A stretch of 64,000 nt of DNA, taken from assembly GCF_037201965.1 (NCBI RefSeq), contig NZ_CP147518.1, positions 4,209,001 through 4,273,000 on the forward strand, given 5' to 3'. Positions within the stretch are counted from its first letter, which is position 1, and each line of letters opens with the position of its first letter. Below the pieces are notes generated by a model. That model searched no databases. It was not told where the DNA came from and saw nothing but the letters and a program-made list of their open reading frames with translations. Below, piece after piece: positions 62,534-64,000 of the stretch. This DNA is from Spirosoma sp. SC4-14. GTDB taxonomy: Bacteria > Bacteroidota > Bacteroidia > Cytophagales > Spirosomataceae. The position numbers were made by a program, and so were the translations under genes.

Positions 62534-64000
62534 CTAATTCAGGTTCGGGTTAATCGACGTATCCGAATAAGGCAATGGGAACCAGTAGTTCGCCTTCGTA
62601 ATCGCTTTGATGGGTTGCAGATCGTCGGGGCTCTTGTTGGCATTGGCCGCTTCTACCCGTTCGAGCCGTACCAGATCGAACCAGCGGGTCCGTTCGCAGG
62701 CAAATTCCCATGCGCGCTCCTGCACTACTTCGTCGGCAAACTGCGTAGCCGTCAGCCCATCAGTTGGTGAGATTGATTTGGTACCACTGGCTCGTCCGCG
62801 TAACCGAATCTGGTTGAGCGCATCATAAGCTGCCTGATCGGGTCCACCCGTACCACGGGCCTTGGCTTCGGCATAGATGGTCAGCACGTGTGCATAGCGC
62901 ATCATAACCGATGGCAACGAAATACTGGACGTTACGATATTGCCTTTGATGTACCATTTCTGGTAGTACGGATGTTTGGTCAGGCTGTTCTGCCAGGGGA
63001 TTTTTGTGGTTCCTAAGCCAAATTCTGTTCGAAATGTCACATCCTTCCGTGGTCCTTCAGGAAAATCGCGGAAGAAATAAAGCTCGGCAAACATATCGTC
63101 CCAGCCACCTTCTTCACCCGGCATGGCCGTGTTGCCATACGTCGCATTGGCGGTTCCGCTACCGCCCGTAAACCCACTGATCTGGTAGACCGATTCGGGA
63201 ATGATAGCCACCGCCGGGTCGTTGGCGAAGACTGCCGCAAACGTAGGCATCAGCGAAAAACCATACTTACCGCTGTTGTCGATCACTTCTTTTGCTTTGG
63301 CTGCTGCCAGATCGTATTTGTCGGTCTGTTTCAGCGGCCAGCCCGCCATCGTCAGGTACACATCGGCCAGAAATGCTTTGGCAGAACCCGCATTGGGCCG
63401 ACCCGGATCGCGACGGGTATCGGGCAACATGGTTTCGGCTTTCTTCAGATCCGACACAATCAGGTTATACACCTGTTCGGGCGTCGACTTCTTGATTGTC
63501 AGCAAGGTATCGGAATATTCGCCCGACATCACCACCGGAATACTGCCGTAGAAACGAGTTAACCAGTAATATGAAAAACCGCGAATGAAATAGGCTTCAC
63601 CAGCAATAATGTCGATGGTAGCTTTGGTTCCCGTGGTTTTCTGGTAATTATTGATCACGTTGTTCGCGCCCTGAATAGCTTTGTAGCAGCCATTGTACAC
63701 CGCTCCCGACCGCTGGTTTGTTGTCGATACGTTAAACTGATCGAACTCGCGCCAGTCGGCTTTGTTACTGGCCGGGTGCGTCGTCACGTCATCGCCACCC
63801 AGCACGGCCGCATTGGCCGACGGATGGAGAAACCCGTAAGTCCACTGCGCTCCCAGACCGCGATAGGCACCCGTCAGTGCCGATTCTAAACCATCCTGGG
63901 TCGACAATACATTTGGGCCGTAGAGTAACCCGGTAGTGTCTTCGTCCAGATAACTTTTGCAGCTTGCCCCCAGCATAGCTACAAGTCCTAGTATGAGTAA
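62534..64000 (-). CDS. SusD/RagB-like outer-membrane lipoprotein (partial, N-terminus cut by window)
   Basis: The frame enters from the right edge of the window and ends at 62534, giving about 488 residues. It includes the end of a lipoprotein signal, LLILGLVAMLGASC, with the lipobox cysteine near 63960. RagB/SusD features include STQDGLESALTGAYRGL, GEAYFIRGFSYYWLTRFYG, LPDTRRDPGRPNAGSAKAFL and the C-terminal ERTRWFDLVRLERV ... NYWFPLPYSDTSINPNLN. Only the first few residues are missing. Its SusC partner should lie just beyond the window. It heads the sugar-acid operon and should capture the sugar or glycan that the operon degrades. Confidence 0.92.
   Translation of the reverse strand, partial: LLILGLVAMLGASCKSYLDEDTTGLLYGPNVLSTQDGLESALTGAYRGLGAQWTYGFLHPSANAAVLGGDDVTTHPASNKADWREFDQFNVSTTNQRSGAVYNGCYKAIQGANNVINNYQKTTGTKATIDIIAGEAYFIRGFSYYWLTRFYGSIPVVMSGEYSDTLLTIKKSTPEQVYNLIVSDLKKAETMLPDTRRDPGRPNAGSAKAFLADVYLTMAGWPLKQTDKYDLAAAKAKEVIDNSGKYGFSLMPTFAAVFANDPAVAIIPESVYQISGFTGGSGTANATYGNTAMPGEEGGWDDMFAELYFFRDFPEGPRKDVTFRTEFGLGTTKIPWQNSLTKHPYYQKWYIKGNIVTSSISLPSVMMRYAHVLTIYAEAKARGTGGPDQAAYDALNQIRLRGRASGTKSISPTDGLTATQFADEVVQERAWEFACERTRWFDLVRLERVEAANANKSPDDLQPIKAITKANYWFPLPYSDTSINPNLN

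Overview
This window looks like chromosome from a Bacteroidota bacterium of the order Cytophagales, close to Spirosoma. The evidence is two SusC/SusD-type outer-membrane systems, a DUF5690 transporter, a viroplasmin-type RNase H, an AraC regulator with a 7-TM sensor, FN3/M43 surface proteases, and TAnnTTTG-like promoter boxes. I see no rRNA, tRNA, CRISPR array, insertion sequence or prophage.

Layout. 1-16.4 kb (all minus strand): a truncated acyltransferase, a periplasmic PQQ dehydrogenase, a Tat-exported threonine-aldolase-like enzyme, an AraC regulator, then housekeeping genes (SppA, inorganic pyrophosphatase, a GT2 glycosyltransferase, TrmN6, RNase H, peptidase T), an SGNH hydrolase, a DUF5690 transporter, a PhnZ-like diiron oxygenase and a calcineurin-like phosphoesterase. 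The last three lie directly downstream of a SusD and SusC pair (16.5-21.5 kb), which suggests uptake and breakdown of an organophosphonate or phosphorylated compound. 21.8-25.9 kb (plus): two secreted alpha-L-fucosidases (GH95, GH29), divergent from susC.

25.9-40.7 kb: a complete nitrate assimilation island. On the minus strand are SumT (siroheme), an outer-membrane porin, a NarK-type transporter, a nitrate reductase fused to its own NAD(P)H-linked electron-transfer module, and a nitrite-reductase-like protein with a C-terminal rubredoxin. Divergent on the plus strand are nirB, nirD and a NarX/NarL-like two-component system. 41-44.3 kb: a secreted M43-like metalloprotease with about eight FN3 repeats. 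44.5-51.4 kb: a TetR repressor and an RND efflux operon (TolC, adaptor, pump) followed by an acyl carrier protein. One 22-bp sequence lies, inverted, in front of both tetR and tolC. 51.6-56 kb: an LpxR-like lipid A deacylase, a class III cyclase-like protein, and an FGE-fold/sialidase-like fusion.

56.1-64 kb (minus): a carbohydrate operon running SusD (cut by the window end), a mutarotase-like protein, a PQQ/cytochrome c dehydrogenase, 2-keto-3-deoxygalactonate kinase, KDPG/KDPGal aldolase and a hexuronate/galactonate-type MFS. This matches an oxidative (De Ley-Doudoroff-like) galactose or related sugar route.

The most unusual feature is not a gene. About twenty gaps between genes hold long, often perfect inverted repeats, with arms up to 47 bp. 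Their arms are built from permuted short words, they often fill the whole gap, and they often include the stop codon of the neighbouring gene. Five of them share a homologous loop of about 39 nt, which occurs in both orientations.
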